A DNA stretch of 64,000 nucleotides from DASUAS01 sp036502765 (GCA_036502765.1 DASXXX010000053.1:1-64000), one strand, 5' to 3'. Positions 27,180 to 36,504 are shown, counted from the first letter of the stretch. A program made the numbers and translations. Notes: a model not told the origin generated them from the sequence alone.

Positions 27180-28115
27180 GTGAGCATGCTGATGCACCGT
27201 GACCTTTGGCCGGCGTTGCCGTACGACGCCTGGAGCAGCACCTGCGACACGCTGCACGCGCACACGCAGGTTCTGGGCAAGCTCGCAGTAGCGCTCGCCG
27301 TCCCCGAGCCCCAGTTGCAGCACGCCGCGCTGCATCTCACTGCCCGTGGTTGGGAAACTCCGGCCCTCCCGGCACCGGACCGCTCTGGTGTCCTCGTCGT
27401 GGCGTTGGATCTCCACCGTCACCAGGCGGTCGTCGAGCACAGCGATGGCCGCACCCGCTCCGTCGCGTTGACCCCGGATCGGCCCGTCGCGAACGTGACG
27501 CGTGCACTCTTGGCCGTGGTCGAAGACCTCACGGGGACGGTCTCGATCAACACCACGCCTCAGGAGACCGGGTGGACGACTCCGCTCGATGAGGACATCG
27601 AGCACGCCACCTACGATCCAGCACAGGTCGAGACGTACTTCTCGGCCGCGACGCAGGCCGCGCTCGTCCTGGCTGCGATACGCGCGCCGTATCGAGGGCG
27701 TTCCTCGCCTGTGAATGCTTGGTGGGGAACGTTCGACCTTGCCGTCAGCCTCTTCTCGGGGCGGTCGGTGGACCCGCCGTCGACCGGCTACATCACGCGC
27801 AACGCCGCGAATGCCGAACAGATCGAGATCGGGTGGTGGCCCGGCGACGAGCGCCACCCAACGCCTGCCTTCTATGCGTTCGCCTACCCGAGCCCGACGG
27901 GAGTCGAGCACGGCGACGTGTCACCCACGGCGGCGCATTGGGATGCAGCGCTCGGCGAGTACATCTTGGACTGGGACGACGCGCGAGCGACCGAAGACCC
28001 ACACGAGACTGCCGTCGAGTTCGGCCGCTCCGTGATCCGCCACGCTTGCGCCATTTCGGACTGGGATCCTGATCTCGCCGCGAGCGCCGACGCCGTTCCC
28101 CCACCGCTGATCTGA
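27180..28115 (+). CDS. DUF5996 family protein
   Basis: A 311-residue protein with the DUF5996 opening LWPALPYDAWSSTCDTLHAHTQVLGKLAV and the following LTARGWETPALP. These proteins are common in actinobacteria and of unknown function. The LWP...TLH...GK pattern fits throughout the first 100 residues. It is divergent from the AKR gene. It could start at an ATG at 27186 instead. Confidence 0.8.
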   Translation: MSMLMHRDLWPALPYDAWSSTCDTLHAHTQVLGKLAVALAVPEPQLQHAALHLTARGWETPALPAPDRSGVLVVALDLHRHQAVVEHSDGRTRSVALTPDRPVANVTRALLAVVEDLTGTVSINTTPQETGWTTPLDEDIEHATYDPAQVETYFSAATQAALVLAAIRAPYRGRSSPVNAWWGTFDLAVSLFSGRSVDPPSTGYITRNAANAEQIEIGWWPGDERHPTPAFYAFAYPSPTGVEHGDVSPTAAHWDAALGEYILDWDDARATEDPHETAVEFGRSVIRHACAISDWDPDLAASADAVPPPLI

Positions 28116-28177
28116 CCAGCGCACGTTCGGCGCGGCACACACCAACGTGTTCGACGGGAGCCCGAGGCTCTGCATCG

Positions 28178-28534
28178 CTATCCCGCGATGAGATCGAACT
28201 CGTTGCCTTCGATGTCACGAAATGTCGTCCAGCGCGCTCCGCTCTGCTCGAGGTCGCGGACCTTCCGCGCGCCAAGCCCGAGGAGTCGCTCAGTCTCGAC
28301 GTCGAACTCCGTGGTGATGAGATCGATGTGAAGTCGGTTCTTCACTGTCTTCGTCTCGGGTACCTGGTGGAACGCGAGCCGAGGCCCATGGGCAACGGCG
28401 TCGTCGACGAGGACGACCGCGTGCTCTCGCGTCGGGTCGTCGGCTACCTGGCGTCCGAGGACCTCGGCCCAGAACGTCGCGAGCGCGCCGGCGTCGACGC
28501 AATCGATGGCGACGCCGAAGAAGGTGTTGGTCAT
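28178..28534 (-). CDS. VOC family (glyoxalase-like) protein
   Basis: This 118-residue single vicinal-oxygen-chelate domain has CVDAGALATFWAEVLGR at its start, VKNRLHIDL in the middle and a final DIEGNEFDLI. The usual metal ligands (His of LHIDL and Glu of NEFDL) are visible. Function unknown; such proteins include glyoxalases, dioxygenases and resistance proteins. It lies 60 bp downstream of the SDR gene. Confidence 0.88.
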   Translation of the reverse strand: MTNTFFGVAIDCVDAGALATFWAEVLGRQVADDPTREHAVVLVDDAVAHGPRLAFHQVPETKTVKNRLHIDLITTEFDVETERLLGLGARKVRDLEQSGARWTTFRDIEGNEFDLIAG

Positions 28535-28594
28535 TTGGGGCGTTCCTTCAATGGTGATGCTCCTGCTGCTTCTCGTGGCGGTACGCCGAGACGC

Positions 28595-29329
28595 TCAGAT
28601 GGCGGTACGTCCACCGTCGACGGGGATCACCGCGCCGGTGAGGTAGCTCGCATTGTCCGACGCGACGAAGGCCACGACGTCGGCGATCTCCTCCACTTGC
28701 GCGGCGCGCCCCAGCAAGGTGGTGTTGCCGAGCCGCTCGATTGCGTCGGCGCGTGCTGCGTTGGTGTAGACGGGCCCGGGGGCGACGGTGTTGACGCGCA
28801 CTCCCGCCGGACTGAACTCGGCAGCCCAGGCGCGTGACAGGGCGCTGAGCGCGGCTTTGGTTGCACCGTACGCGGCGCCGCCCGACAGCCCGACATGCCC
28901 CGCCATCGAGTCGATGCTCACGATGCTTCCGTGTCCCCGTGACGCCATCGCGGGAGCGATCGCCGCGACCAGCTGGTAGGCCGATCGGACATTGCTCGCA
29001 AAGAGCTCGTCGAAGGTGTCGACATCGAGGTCGGCTGTGGGACCGAACCACGAGAAGCCTCCGTTGTTGACGAGGACATCCACGGTGCCGACTTCCTTGG
29101 CGAGTTCAGTCACGTCGTCGGCGTCGGCGAGGTCGGCCGCCATGAATCGGGCGTGCCCGCCCGCCTCTTCGATGGCGCGCACGGTTGCCGCACCGCGCTC
29201 TGCGTCGCGGCCGTGGACGATCACGTCGAAGCCGTCACTCGCCAGCTTCAGGGCCACGGCCCGTCCGATTCCCGACGTTGCTCCCGTGACGAGAGCGACC
29301 GGGGTTGCCGCTGGTGTCTGCGCGTTCAT
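28595..29329 (-). CDS. Short-chain dehydrogenase/reductase
   Basis: This 244-residue SDR has TGATSGIGRA for NAD(P) binding, NNGG (a NAG variant), and the catalytic Ser-Tyr-Lys of IDSMAGHVG...YGATKAALS. The position of the ATG at 29329 (MNAQTPAATPVALVTG) is chosen because the Rossmann strand begins about 12 residues on. It is divergent from the lysR gene, which probably regulates it. Confidence 0.92.
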   Translation of the reverse strand: MNAQTPAATPVALVTGATSGIGRAVALKLASDGFDVIVHGRDAERGAATVRAIEEAGGHARFMAADLADADDVTELAKEVGTVDVLVNNGGFSWFGPTADLDVDTFDELFASNVRSAYQLVAAIAPAMASRGHGSIVSIDSMAGHVGLSGGAAYGATKAALSALSRAWAAEFSPAGVRVNTVAPGPVYTNAARADAIERLGNTTLLGRAAQVEEIADVVAFVASDNASYLTGAVIPVDGGRTAI

Positions 29330-29450
29330 GACGACTCCTCGCGTCGAGAGCGACCTGACCCTGGTTGTCCGGGGATCCGTTCCTGCACGCATGTTGCAGA
29401 GGTATGACCAAGGCCAGGGTAAAGGCCTGCGTGCTCCTCGAAAATGACCT

Positions 29451-29466
29451 TGTAGGCTTCGCTACA
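29451..29466. promoter_or_regulatory. LysR-type operator candidate
   Basis: TGTAG and CTACA form an inverted repeat separated by six bases, centred about 20 bp before the lysR start in the divergent gap. The size and position suit an autoregulatory LysR site. Confidence 0.45.
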
Positions 29467-29478
29467 TACCTGACAGGC

Positions 29479-30381
29479 ATGGACCCAATGGAACTGCGAC
29501 ACCTTCGGTATCTCATCGCTGCTGCCGAGACGGGCAGCCTCACCGAGGCGGCCGAACGACGGCTCTACACGTCGCAGCCGTCGCTGAGCCGCCAGATCCG
29601 CGACCTCGAGTCGGAGGTCGGAGTCGAGCTGCTGTCGCGCAGTGTTCGAGGCGTCGAGCCGACCCTCGCGGGCAAGGCCTTTCTCGATCACGCCCGCCTC
29701 GCGTTGCTGCACGTCGATGCTGCGGTCGAAGCGGCCCGCCGCGCGGCGCAGCCGGAACGCAAGTCGTTCGCCATCGGTTTCCAGACCGGGCACGAGATGA
29801 CCTGGTTGACGCCGGCGATGCAGCTCTTGCACGACGAGCTGACAGAGATCGAGGTGACGGTCTCGAGCGACTACTCGCCGGACCTCGCCGAAGCACTCGC
29901 GCGCGGCCGGCTCGACCTGGCCTTCATGCGCATCGAGTCGGGCTATGACCTCGAATACCACGTGGTCGACCGGGAGCCGCTCATCGTCCTCATGCCGAGC
30001 GACCATCGCCTGACCGCGCATTCGTGCGTGAACCCGCAGGATGTCGTCGGCGAGGTCTTCATCGGCGGCTCGAACAAGGCCGCCGTGCTGCATGCGATCA
30101 CGGAGGACTACTTCCGCCGCTCCGGGCTCGACATCGAACTCACTCACGGTGTCGACAACCTGGCGATGGCGATGTCCCTCGTCGCATCCACCCGCGGGGT
30201 CGCGCTGCTGCCCGAGTACGCCAAGAACCTGCTGCCGCCCTCGGTCGTCAGCCGTCCGCTGCAAGGCGAGGCGCCAACGATCGAGATCGCCGTGGGCTAC
30301 AGCAAGGCGAACCCGTCGCCGGTCCTCGAGTTGTTCGTGGCGCGGCTCGACGAATTGGTGCGCTTGAACCAGAGGGTGTGA
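29479..30381 (+). CDS. LysR family transcriptional regulator
   Basis: This 300-residue LysR protein has its winged HTH in the first 60 residues (ELRHLRYLIAAAETGSLTEA, TSQPSLSRQI) and a periplasmic-binding-like effector domain after. The ATG at 29479 (MDPMELRHLRY) is chosen as the usual LysR start. It is divergent from the SDR at 28595 and probably controls it in response to a small ligand. It resembles the HcaR/BenM branch by its start. Confidence 0.9.
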   Translation: MDPMELRHLRYLIAAAETGSLTEAAERRLYTSQPSLSRQIRDLESEVGVELLSRSVRGVEPTLAGKAFLDHARLALLHVDAAVEAARRAAQPERKSFAIGFQTGHEMTWLTPAMQLLHDELTEIEVTVSSDYSPDLAEALARGRLDLAFMRIESGYDLEYHVVDREPLIVLMPSDHRLTAHSCVNPQDVVGEVFIGGSNKAAVLHAITEDYFRRSGLDIELTHGVDNLAMAMSLVASTRGVALLPEYAKNLLPPSVVSRPLQGEAPTIEIAVGYSKANPSPVLELFVARLDELVRLNQRV

Positions 30382-30411
30382 ACGTCCCGCAGACCGACGG
30401 TCTTGCGCCCC

Positions 30412-31176
30412 TCAGGTTCGTTCAAAGAAGAGTTGGAACTCCATCTCTCCCTTGTTGTCGATCGAGGCCACGGCCGGCACGGCCGGAGGCGTCATGTCGT
30501 AGTCGGCGAAGAGGACCGGGAGGCTTCCGACCACTTGGATGCGCTCACCATCCCAACGTCCTCGAAGCTCGACCGTGACTCGTCTCGTGACGCCGTGCAG
30601 GGTGAATTTGCCCGTCGCTCGGGTCTTGATGGTTTCACCCGGTCGGGGCAGTTCGCGCAGCAGGATCGGGTCGGTCAACGTGAAGACGCCCGCCGGGTAG
30701 GTGTCTGATTCCAATCCGCTGCTCTTGATGGCAGAGTCGCGCAAGCTGTTGTCAGACTTGAGCTCCCTGAGGTCGGCAGTGACGTCAACGGCGCTGATGG
30801 TGGTGTCGTGAATCACCAAGGTTGCGGTGACGTCGTTGGTCCTGCCCGTCGTCTCTTGTTCAGCGATGGCGGCAGGGAGCTGCTCGGTGACGCGATACCC
30901 GACGAAGTTGTCAGCCCCTTCCGGCTGCACGCTCCACGTCCCGTCGAGGGTGCTGGTCGGCGAGTCGACGACGGGCGTGCGGCGGATCGCGGCTCGCGGC
31001 GCGGCGTCGCTCTTCAAGAAGAAGAACCAACCCGCGACGCCGAGACCGATGCCGAGGACCACCACGAACACGAGGCCGGCAACCACCCACCGCCAGATTC
31101 GACGCCTAGCTTCCTTGGGGGCTTCTTCGGGGCTGCTGGAGGATTCGTCCTTTGATCCGAGCATTAGTTGATTCAT
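30412..31176 (-). CDS. YceI family protein with N-terminal membrane anchor
   Basis: A 254-residue protein with a cytoplasmic lead, one transmembrane helix (WVVAGLVFVVVLGIGLGVAGW, about residues 30-50), and a YceI lipocalin-like domain starting GTWSVQ and containing GKFTLHGVTRRVTVELRG. YceI proteins bind polyprenoids or other lipids. It is anchored to the outer face of the membrane here. Only 20 bp separate its start from the divergent tetR. Confidence 0.88.
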   Translation of the reverse strand: MNQLMLGSKDESSSSPEEAPKEARRRIWRWVVAGLVFVVVLGIGLGVAGWFFFLKSDAAPRAAIRRTPVVDSPTSTLDGTWSVQPEGADNFVGYRVTEQLPAAIAEQETTGRTNDVTATLVIHDTTISAVDVTADLRELKSDNSLRDSAIKSSGLESDTYPAGVFTLTDPILLRELPRPGETIKTRATGKFTLHGVTRRVTVELRGRWDGERIQVVGSLPVLFADYDMTPPAVPAVASIDNKGEMEFQLFFERT

Positions 31177-31196
31177 ACGAGTTACACTAGGACGAT

Positions 31197-31835
31197 ATGG
31201 TGAAGCCTGTCAAGACGCGGTCGTACCAGTCACCGTTGCGAGAAGAGCAGGCGGCCCGGACCCGGGCGCGCATTCTCGAAGCAGCCCGTCCGTTGTTCGA
31301 GCGGGACGGCTTCGCTCGTACCTCGGTGAAGGCGATCGCGACCGCCGCACACGTCGCGCCGGACACCGTCTACGCGATCTTCGGGAACAAGTCCCGGATT
31401 CTCACCGACCTCATCGACCACGAGCTTGCGCCGTCAGAAGACGACCCCACCGTCACCGAACGGGCGGAGGCGCGCGCAGTGCGCGACGAGCTCGACCAAC
31501 GGCAACAGATTCACCTCTTTGCGCGCGACATCGCCGCCGTCGTCGAGCGCGTGAGACCCATTCACGAGATCTTGCAGACCGCCGCTGTGGTCGACCCGAA
31601 GATGCAGGCCATCAGCTTGGAGATGGAGAACTACCGGCTCACCGAGATACGCAAAGTGGCGGCGTGGCTCGCACGTCGCGGACCACTCCGCGTCGACCCT
31701 GAACGCGCAGCCGAGATCATTTGGGCCCTCGCCAGCCCCAGCCTCAGCCGCATGCTCTGCGAAATCCAGCAATGGAGCCTCGACCAATATTCGGCATGGC
31801 TCGAAGACACCCTCGTTCGCACGCTGCTCGACTGA
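31197..31835 (+). CDS. TetR family regulator
   Basis: This 212-residue TetR protein has an HTH at about residues 35-62 (TSVKAIATAAHVAPDTVYAIFGNKSR) followed by a helical ligand domain. It is divergent from the yceI-like gene with just 20 bp between start codons, so both promoters must overlap each other and the coding starts. It probably represses that gene and itself. Confidence 0.9.
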   Translation: MVKPVKTRSYQSPLREEQAARTRARILEAARPLFERDGFARTSVKAIATAAHVAPDTVYAIFGNKSRILTDLIDHELAPSEDDPTVTERAEARAVRDELDQRQQIHLFARDIAAVVERVRPIHEILQTAAVVDPKMQAISLEMENYRLTEIRKVAAWLARRGPLRVDPERAAEIIWALASPSLSRMLCEIQQWSLDQYSAWLEDTLVRTLLD

Positions 31836-31892
31836 GATGGCCCCGGCGTTCTCCCGCCCACCGACGCGCCCGGTAGCAGCCATTTGACAACG

Positions 31893-31925
31893 ACGAAGGC
31901 CCGGTCCAGTGGACCGGGCCTTCGT
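31893..31925. terminator. Long hairpin, original terminator of tRNA-fMet
   Basis: A 16-bp perfect stem (ACGAAGGCCCGGTCCA and its complement) around a single-base loop. No strong T-run follows on either strand. It sits just past the 3' fragment of tRNA-fMet, so before insertion it would have ended the tRNA transcript (minus strand). It may also serve the convergent tetR. Confidence 0.75.
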
Positions 31926-31931
31926 GCTTCA

Positions 31932-31980
31932 GATGGTGGCGGGGGAAGGATTTGAACCTTCGACCTTCGGGTTATGAGCC
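31932..31980. repeat. attL, 49-bp copy of tRNA-fMet 3' half
   Basis: It is identical to 51870-51918. It covers the CCA end, T arm and anticodon loop with CAT, then stops matching tRNA sequence at 31981. It is the displaced original 3' end of the tRNA gene, left next to the original terminator. Confidence 0.9.
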
Positions 31981-32083
31981 ATGCTGGGTGGCGTCCACCA
32001 GAACTACGTGCGTGTTATCCAGTCCTCTGACCTGCGGTTTTGGTGAGCAACGGGTCCGCCAAGACCCACCGGATCCAGCGGGT

Positions 32084-32112
32084 TGCAACCATTTGGGTTG
32101 CAAAATGGTTGC
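32084..32112 (+). repeat. 29-bp element-end direct repeat, left copy
   Basis: It is identical to 51782-51810 and in the same orientation. It contains GCAACCATTT and its reverse complement AAATGGTTGC around a central GGGTTGC, giving three GGTTGC-type half-sites. It lies about 104 bp inside attL. It is likely an integrase arm site, an excisionase site, or a transcription stop at the element edge. Confidence 0.8.
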
Positions 32113-32132
32113 AGAGGTGTCTGCCCAAGAAG

Positions 32133-32180
32133 CCTGAACCCGGGCGAGCCCTGTTCAGGGTTATGATCTAACCCTGAACA
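32133..32180. promoter_or_regulatory. Operator upstream of fic, three CCTGAAC half-sites
   Basis: Half-sites CCTGAAC (32133), GTTCAGG (32153) and CCTGAAC (32173) are spaced exactly 20 bp apart. The last two form a perfect inverted repeat with 12-bp arms (TGTTCAGGGTTA and complement, 32152-32180, five-base centre). It abuts the AGGAGG ribosome binding site of the Fic gene, so binding would block transcription and translation start. Confidence 0.7.
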
Positions 32181-32190
32181 AGGAGGAGCC

Positions 32191-33477
32191 GTGGCAAGGG
32201 TTGCACGAAGGACGTGGCGATCGACCATCGAGTCGGGTCTCCCGCGGCGAGATCGCCGCTCCTGCGAGTACGAGGCGTACATCCCGGACGCCCTCGCCAG
32301 CCGACTGGTCACGATCGACGCCGACGTCGCGGCTGACCTCGCGGAGGCAGAGGCTGCGATCGTGGAGCTCAATGCCCGCCACGGCGTCCTCGCCGATACC
32401 GAGGCACTGGCGCGGCTCCTACTGCGAGCGGAGGCCGTCGCGTCGTCGAAGATCGAAGGTCTCGAGGTTGGTCCTCGGCGATTGCTCCGCGCAGAAGCCG
32501 CGAGCCAACTTGGCGATGACCCTCGAGACGTCACCGCGACGGAAGTGCTCGGCAACGTCGAGTCGATGGCTTGGGCGACGAGCGAGGCCGCGGCCGGTCG
32601 GCCGATCACACGCGACTTCATCCTCGAGACGCACCGACGTCTGTTGGCACGCACTGACCACCAAGGCATCGCCGGTCGGATCCGGGACGAACAGAACTGG
32701 ATCGGCGGCAGCAGCTACAACCCATGCAGTGCGGCGTTCGTCCCACCGCCACCAGAGTTCGTGGGCGACCTTGTCGACGATCTCGTGACCTTCCTCAACG
32801 ATGACGTCCTGTCTCCTCTGACGCAGGCCGCGATCGCCCATGCGCAGTTCGAGACGATCCACCCGTTCGCTGACGGCAACGGCCGCGTCGGTCGCGCGCT
32901 CGTCCACGTTGTGCTCCGACGGAGAGGACTCGCGCCCCGAGTGGTGCCGCCCATCTCCTTGGTCCTGGCTACCCGCTCGAAGGACTACATCCACGGCCTC
33001 ACCGGCGTGCGTTACCGAGGAACACCGGGATCAAAGACCGCGCATCAGGGGCTCAACCAGTGGCTCGCGATCTTCGCCGGCGCTTGCAGACGAGCGGTCG
33101 ACGACGTCGCGGTCTTCGAGGAACGCATCAAAGCGCTCAGCGAGGCGTGGCACCAAAGACTCGGGCGCGTTCGTGCCAACTCCGCAACCGAGCGACTTCT
33201 CGTCGCGCTCCCAGGCGCACCGATCATCACTGTCACGACTGCAGCCGTGCTGATCGACCGCAGCTACCAGCAGACCAACCAGGCGATGCAGCGTCTCGTC
33301 GACTCCGGCGTTCTCCGCCAGATCACGGTCGGGCAACGCAACCGCGCCTTCGAGGCAATCGAGGTGATCGACGCCTTCACCGATCTCGAGCGCCAACTCG
33401 CGAGTCCCGCCGGAGACACGCGACGAGTGTCGCCCAGACGACCAGTCCCGAGACGACAAGGCGGGTCGACGCCATGA
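32191..33477 (+). CDS. Fic family protein, auto-inhibited, with C-terminal winged helix
   Basis: This 428-residue protein has a Fic N-terminal domain, the inhibitory helix motif SSKIEG (residues 85-90, S/T-x3-E-G/N), and the catalytic HPFADGNGRVGR starting at His224. It is therefore a class II (N-terminally inhibited) Fic AMP-transferase. After about residue 330 a winged-helix-like segment (TTAAVLIDRSYQQTNQAMQRLVDSGVL) suggests DNA binding. The GTG start follows AGGAGG. The strong operator just upstream suggests autoregulation. It overlaps the next gene by 4 bp. Its target protein is unknown. Confidence 0.92.
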   Translation: MARVARRTWRSTIESGLPRRDRRSCEYEAYIPDALASRLVTIDADVAADLAEAEAAIVELNARHGVLADTEALARLLLRAEAVASSKIEGLEVGPRRLLRAEAASQLGDDPRDVTATEVLGNVESMAWATSEAAAGRPITRDFILETHRRLLARTDHQGIAGRIRDEQNWIGGSSYNPCSAAFVPPPPEFVGDLVDDLVTFLNDDVLSPLTQAAIAHAQFETIHPFADGNGRVGRALVHVVLRRRGLAPRVVPPISLVLATRSKDYIHGLTGVRYRGTPGSKTAHQGLNQWLAIFAGACRRAVDDVAVFEERIKALSEAWHQRLGRVRANSATERLLVALPGAPIITVTTAAVLIDRSYQQTNQAMQRLVDSGVLRQITVGQRNRAFEAIEVIDAFTDLERQLASPAGDTRRVSPRRPVPRRQGGSTP

Positions 33478-33854
33478 GCATCGAAAATCCTCTGAGTGTC
33501 ACATCCGTGCAAGAGAATGCAGCCATGCAGCGCGACGGCGGCATGATCCGCTTCTGGACCGAAAACAGCGTCTACGAGGTCGATCAGTCTCACTCGCTCG
33601 TACGACGACTCGCCGGCATACGCGCGGCGAGCGCCCACCAAGGTGAGGATGGCCGCTGGCAGGAATACGCGGAAATCTCAGAGATCGAAATCGGGCGCCC
33701 GGTGCTCCTCACCTGGGGCGCCTCAGAGGACGGAACGGTGTTACGACGGACCGTCACGTCCGTTGTCGTCGGCGAGACCGATGGAGAGTCCGGTGATCCA
33801 CCCAACTGGGTCGTTGAACTTGTCGAGTCGAGCCGCCAGCGTGATGGGAGATAG
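33474..33854 (+). CDS. Unknown protein coupled to fic (126 aa)
   Basis: A 126-residue soluble protein, beta-rich, beginning MSIENPLSVTSVQENAAMQ and containing MIRFWTENSVYEVD. It is translationally coupled to fic by an ATGA overlap. No family is recognised. By position it may be a modulator or a partner of Fic, but known Fic antitoxins are short helical proteins, which this is not. Confidence 0.7.
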   Translation: MSIENPLSVTSVQENAAMQRDGGMIRFWTENSVYEVDQSHSLVRRLAGIRAASAHQGEDGRWQEYAEISEIEIGRPVLLTWGASEDGTVLRRTVTSVVVGETDGESGDPPNWVVELVESSRQRDGR

Positions 33855-33888
33855 GACTCTGGTGACGAGAGGCGGAAGTTCTCAAGGC

Positions 33889-36504
33889 CTACACGTCGTA
33901 AACATGCATGACCTCGTCGCCGTAGTGATTGATGACCTTGACCGCGATCTTCCCGGTTGAGGGTGCGTCGAACGGTCGGCTCACGGTCGAGTAGAGACTT
34001 GACCAGGCGCCCTCGTCAATGTCGGCGCGCAGCCCCTTACGAAGGCGCTCGTAGGGATCGCCCGCGCCTGTGAAGTAGGCGTGGCGGACGAAGAAGCTCT
34101 CGCCGTTGTAGTCCGTGTCGACAAACCAGCATGCGACGTCCTCGGTCGAGCTCGAGCGCACCTCGCCGGTGGTCGGGTCGTAGACGTCGACGCCGCGAAG
34201 CTCAATCGTTACCTGGCCGTCCTCATGCTTCACGGTGAGGTCGGGTTCGCCAAAGACCATGAAGAGGTTCCCCGCACCGGTCTTCTTGAGGAGCTCGTCT
34301 CCCATCGCGAGATCGGGATTCATGTGCGCTGGCAGCACAACGAGCTTGCCGAACTCACGCGCGGTCTCGCCGACGCGCGCATCGAAGGCGAATCCGCAGA
34401 CGACTAGCACGTCGAAGCCGCGGCCCTTGACCGCCTCCTTCGCGGCCTCCTTCACCTGGAGGGGTCCGACGGTGCCATGCTCGGGCCCGATCGAGACAGC
34501 AACCCGCTTCGTTATGCCGTCCGAGTCGGTGTACTCGCCCTCGCCGCTGATCCACTCGCCCGCGAAGGGTTCGAGCCAATCAAACGTGAGGCGCTCTTCG
34601 CGCTTGGTGTTCTGCACGCCAGCCTTCCGCAGATTCGCCAGGATCATCTCGACGAACGTGCCGGCCTCAGAGACAGTCTGCTCGCTGACGGTGCGGTCCG
34701 CTTCCTCGTCGAGCACACGGTGCGGCGAAAGGCTCTCGACCGTGAAGGGCCCTGACACCCGAACTCTCTTGCGGTCCTCGTAGGGCTGGTCGACGAGCAG
34801 CTCGGTCTCGGCGTGGCGCGCGATTGCAGCGTCGGCTTCCTCGCGGGTCACTCCTTCCTTGATGTTGGGGTTCTGCGCGATCGACTTCAGGGTGATGTGC
34901 GGCACGCGCTTGTAAACGAAGCCCTTGCGCACGTCATCCTCGAACCCGTTGCCAGTCGCGGGCATGCTCGTGAGCTCAGCCTCCTTGGCGGCCCCGTCCG
35001 CGGAGTCGGCAAGGAGGTGGTACGGATACTTGGCGGCCATGAGGCGAGTGCGGGCAAGAGCAAGTGAGACCCGGGAAGTGTCGATCGTGATCCAACGCCT
35101 CCCCCATTGCTCAGCGACATATGCAGTCGTGCCCGAACCACACGTTGGGTCGAGCACGAGGTCGCCTGGATCAGTGGCCATGAGCAGACAACGCTCGACA
35201 ACCTTTGCATTGGTCTGAACCACGTAGAGCTTGGGTTCGCCGAATCCCGAAGTGACCGTGTCTTCCCAGAGGTTGTTGATTGGGAACGCGGGAAAGTCAT
35301 CGAGGTAGCGAACGTATTGAAGGGTCTTACCAAGCCCGATCAGGCGATTCGCCAACGCAAGGCGACGCATGCCGTCCCTGTTGGTCTTCCACCCGCCCTT
35401 GCCCGGCACATACGTAGTTCCACCAACCTCGACCTCGAACACGGTGGTCTGAGCGGGGCGCACGGTCTGAGAAGTAAGGGGAGCAGGACGGAAGACCGCG
35501 CCAGAGGGTGCCTCGTCATCACTGAAGCGTCTTCGGCTTCCGTCTGGGTCCTCCACCCACGAGTACTGCTCACCTCCAAGTCCGCCGACTTCCTTTCCGC
35601 GGAATAGCTGGCGGTACTTCACATGGGCGGCATCGCGCGCGTACCAGAGAAGGAAGTCGTTCGTCGCTGCGAGGACATTCGTCCCTCCAGCGAAGCTGCC
35701 GGCACCGGATGTCTTCTTGAAGGTGATCAAGCTGACAAAGTTTTCACTGCCGAAGACCTCGTCGAGGACGTTCCTCACGAGATGAACGTTTTCGTCGCCA
35801 ATCTGTACGAAGACACTGCCCGACTCGGTGAGCAGCTCGCGGGCGACCGTGAGGCGATCGCGCAAGTAGCCCAGGTACGAGTGGATGCCCAGTTCCCAGG
35901 TGTCACGGAATGCGCGGATCTGTTCGGGCTGGCGTGTGAGATCCTCGGCCTTGCCGTCCTTCACGTCTCGCTTGCGTGTGCTCACCTGCCAGTTGGAGCC
36001 GAACTTGATGCCGTACGGCGGGTCCAAGTAGATCATCTGGACCTTGCCTTTGAGGTTCTCCTTCTCGGCGAGGCTCGTCATCACGAGCAGTGAGTCTCCG
36101 AGGATCATGCGGTTCGACCAGTTGACCGGCCACTTGTAGAAGTCGACGATCTGGTCGAACTCCAAGGGACCGTCAAACCGCTCGAAGAGCGTCAGCTCCG
36201 GCTCGCGCTCCCCCACCGCCGCCGTGTTCCGCAGGTTCTCGACGAGCACGCGGGGGTCGATCTTCTCCTGGATGTAGATCGGTACCGTCGGCACCGCGAG
36301 CTCTTGACGGTCCTGTTCGTCTTTGCCCTTCCACACGAGCTGGGGATCGAGCGACGGGTCACGCGGATAAAGCAGCGTCGTCGGTGCTTCCTCGGCATCA
36401 CTAACGAAGTCGCGCAGCTCGTCCGTAGGAATGTTGACGCGCTTGTCCTGGTGACGGACGGATACCACCGGAGTCGGCGTCGCGGGCTTCTTCGCGCGAG
36501 CCAT
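33889..36504 (-). CDS. mod: Type III-like DNA N6-adenine methyltransferase (Mod)
   Basis: This 871-residue beta-class methyltransferase has motif IV DPPY at residues 161-164 (YLDPPYGIKFG), well before motif I DPTCGSGTT at 452-460, the order typical of Mod and other beta-class enzymes. The region between them contains the target recognition part. Beyond residue 520 lies a long C-terminal region of unrecognised fold. The start overlaps the stop of the helicase-nuclease gene by 4 bp. It methylates the sites that the Res partner would otherwise attack. Confidence 0.9.
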   Translation of the reverse strand: MARAKKPATPTPVVSVRHQDKRVNIPTDELRDFVSDAEEAPTTLLYPRDPSLDPQLVWKGKDEQDRQELAVPTVPIYIQEKIDPRVLVENLRNTAAVGEREPELTLFERFDGPLEFDQIVDFYKWPVNWSNRMILGDSLLVMTSLAEKENLKGKVQMIYLDPPYGIKFGSNWQVSTRKRDVKDGKAEDLTRQPEQIRAFRDTWELGIHSYLGYLRDRLTVARELLTESGSVFVQIGDENVHLVRNVLDEVFGSENFVSLITFKKTSGAGSFAGGTNVLAATNDFLLWYARDAAHVKYRQLFRGKEVGGLGGEQYSWVEDPDGSRRRFSDDEAPSGAVFRPAPLTSQTVRPAQTTVFEVEVGGTTYVPGKGGWKTNRDGMRRLALANRLIGLGKTLQYVRYLDDFPAFPINNLWEDTVTSGFGEPKLYVVQTNAKVVERCLLMATDPGDLVLDPTCGSGTTAYVAEQWGRRWITIDTSRVSLALARTRLMAAKYPYHLLADSADGAAKEAELTSMPATGNGFEDDVRKGFVYKRVPHITLKSIAQNPNIKEGVTREEADAAIARHAETELLVDQPYEDRKRVRVSGPFTVESLSPHRVLDEEADRTVSEQTVSEAGTFVEMILANLRKAGVQNTKREERLTFDWLEPFAGEWISGEGEYTDSDGITKRVAVSIGPEHGTVGPLQVKEAAKEAVKGRGFDVLVVCGFAFDARVGETAREFGKLVVLPAHMNPDLAMGDELLKKTGAGNLFMVFGEPDLTVKHEDGQVTIELRGVDVYDPTTGEVRSSSTEDVACWFVDTDYNGESFFVRHAYFTGAGDPYERLRKGLRADIDEGAWSSLYSTVSRPFDAPSTGKIAVKVINHYGDEVMHVYDV

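Noticed and set aside
31952..32137. Short frame reading MNLRPSGYEP from the left att site, and a similar one at the right end
   Set aside because: This is translation of tRNA and end-repeat sequence, a common annotation artefact.
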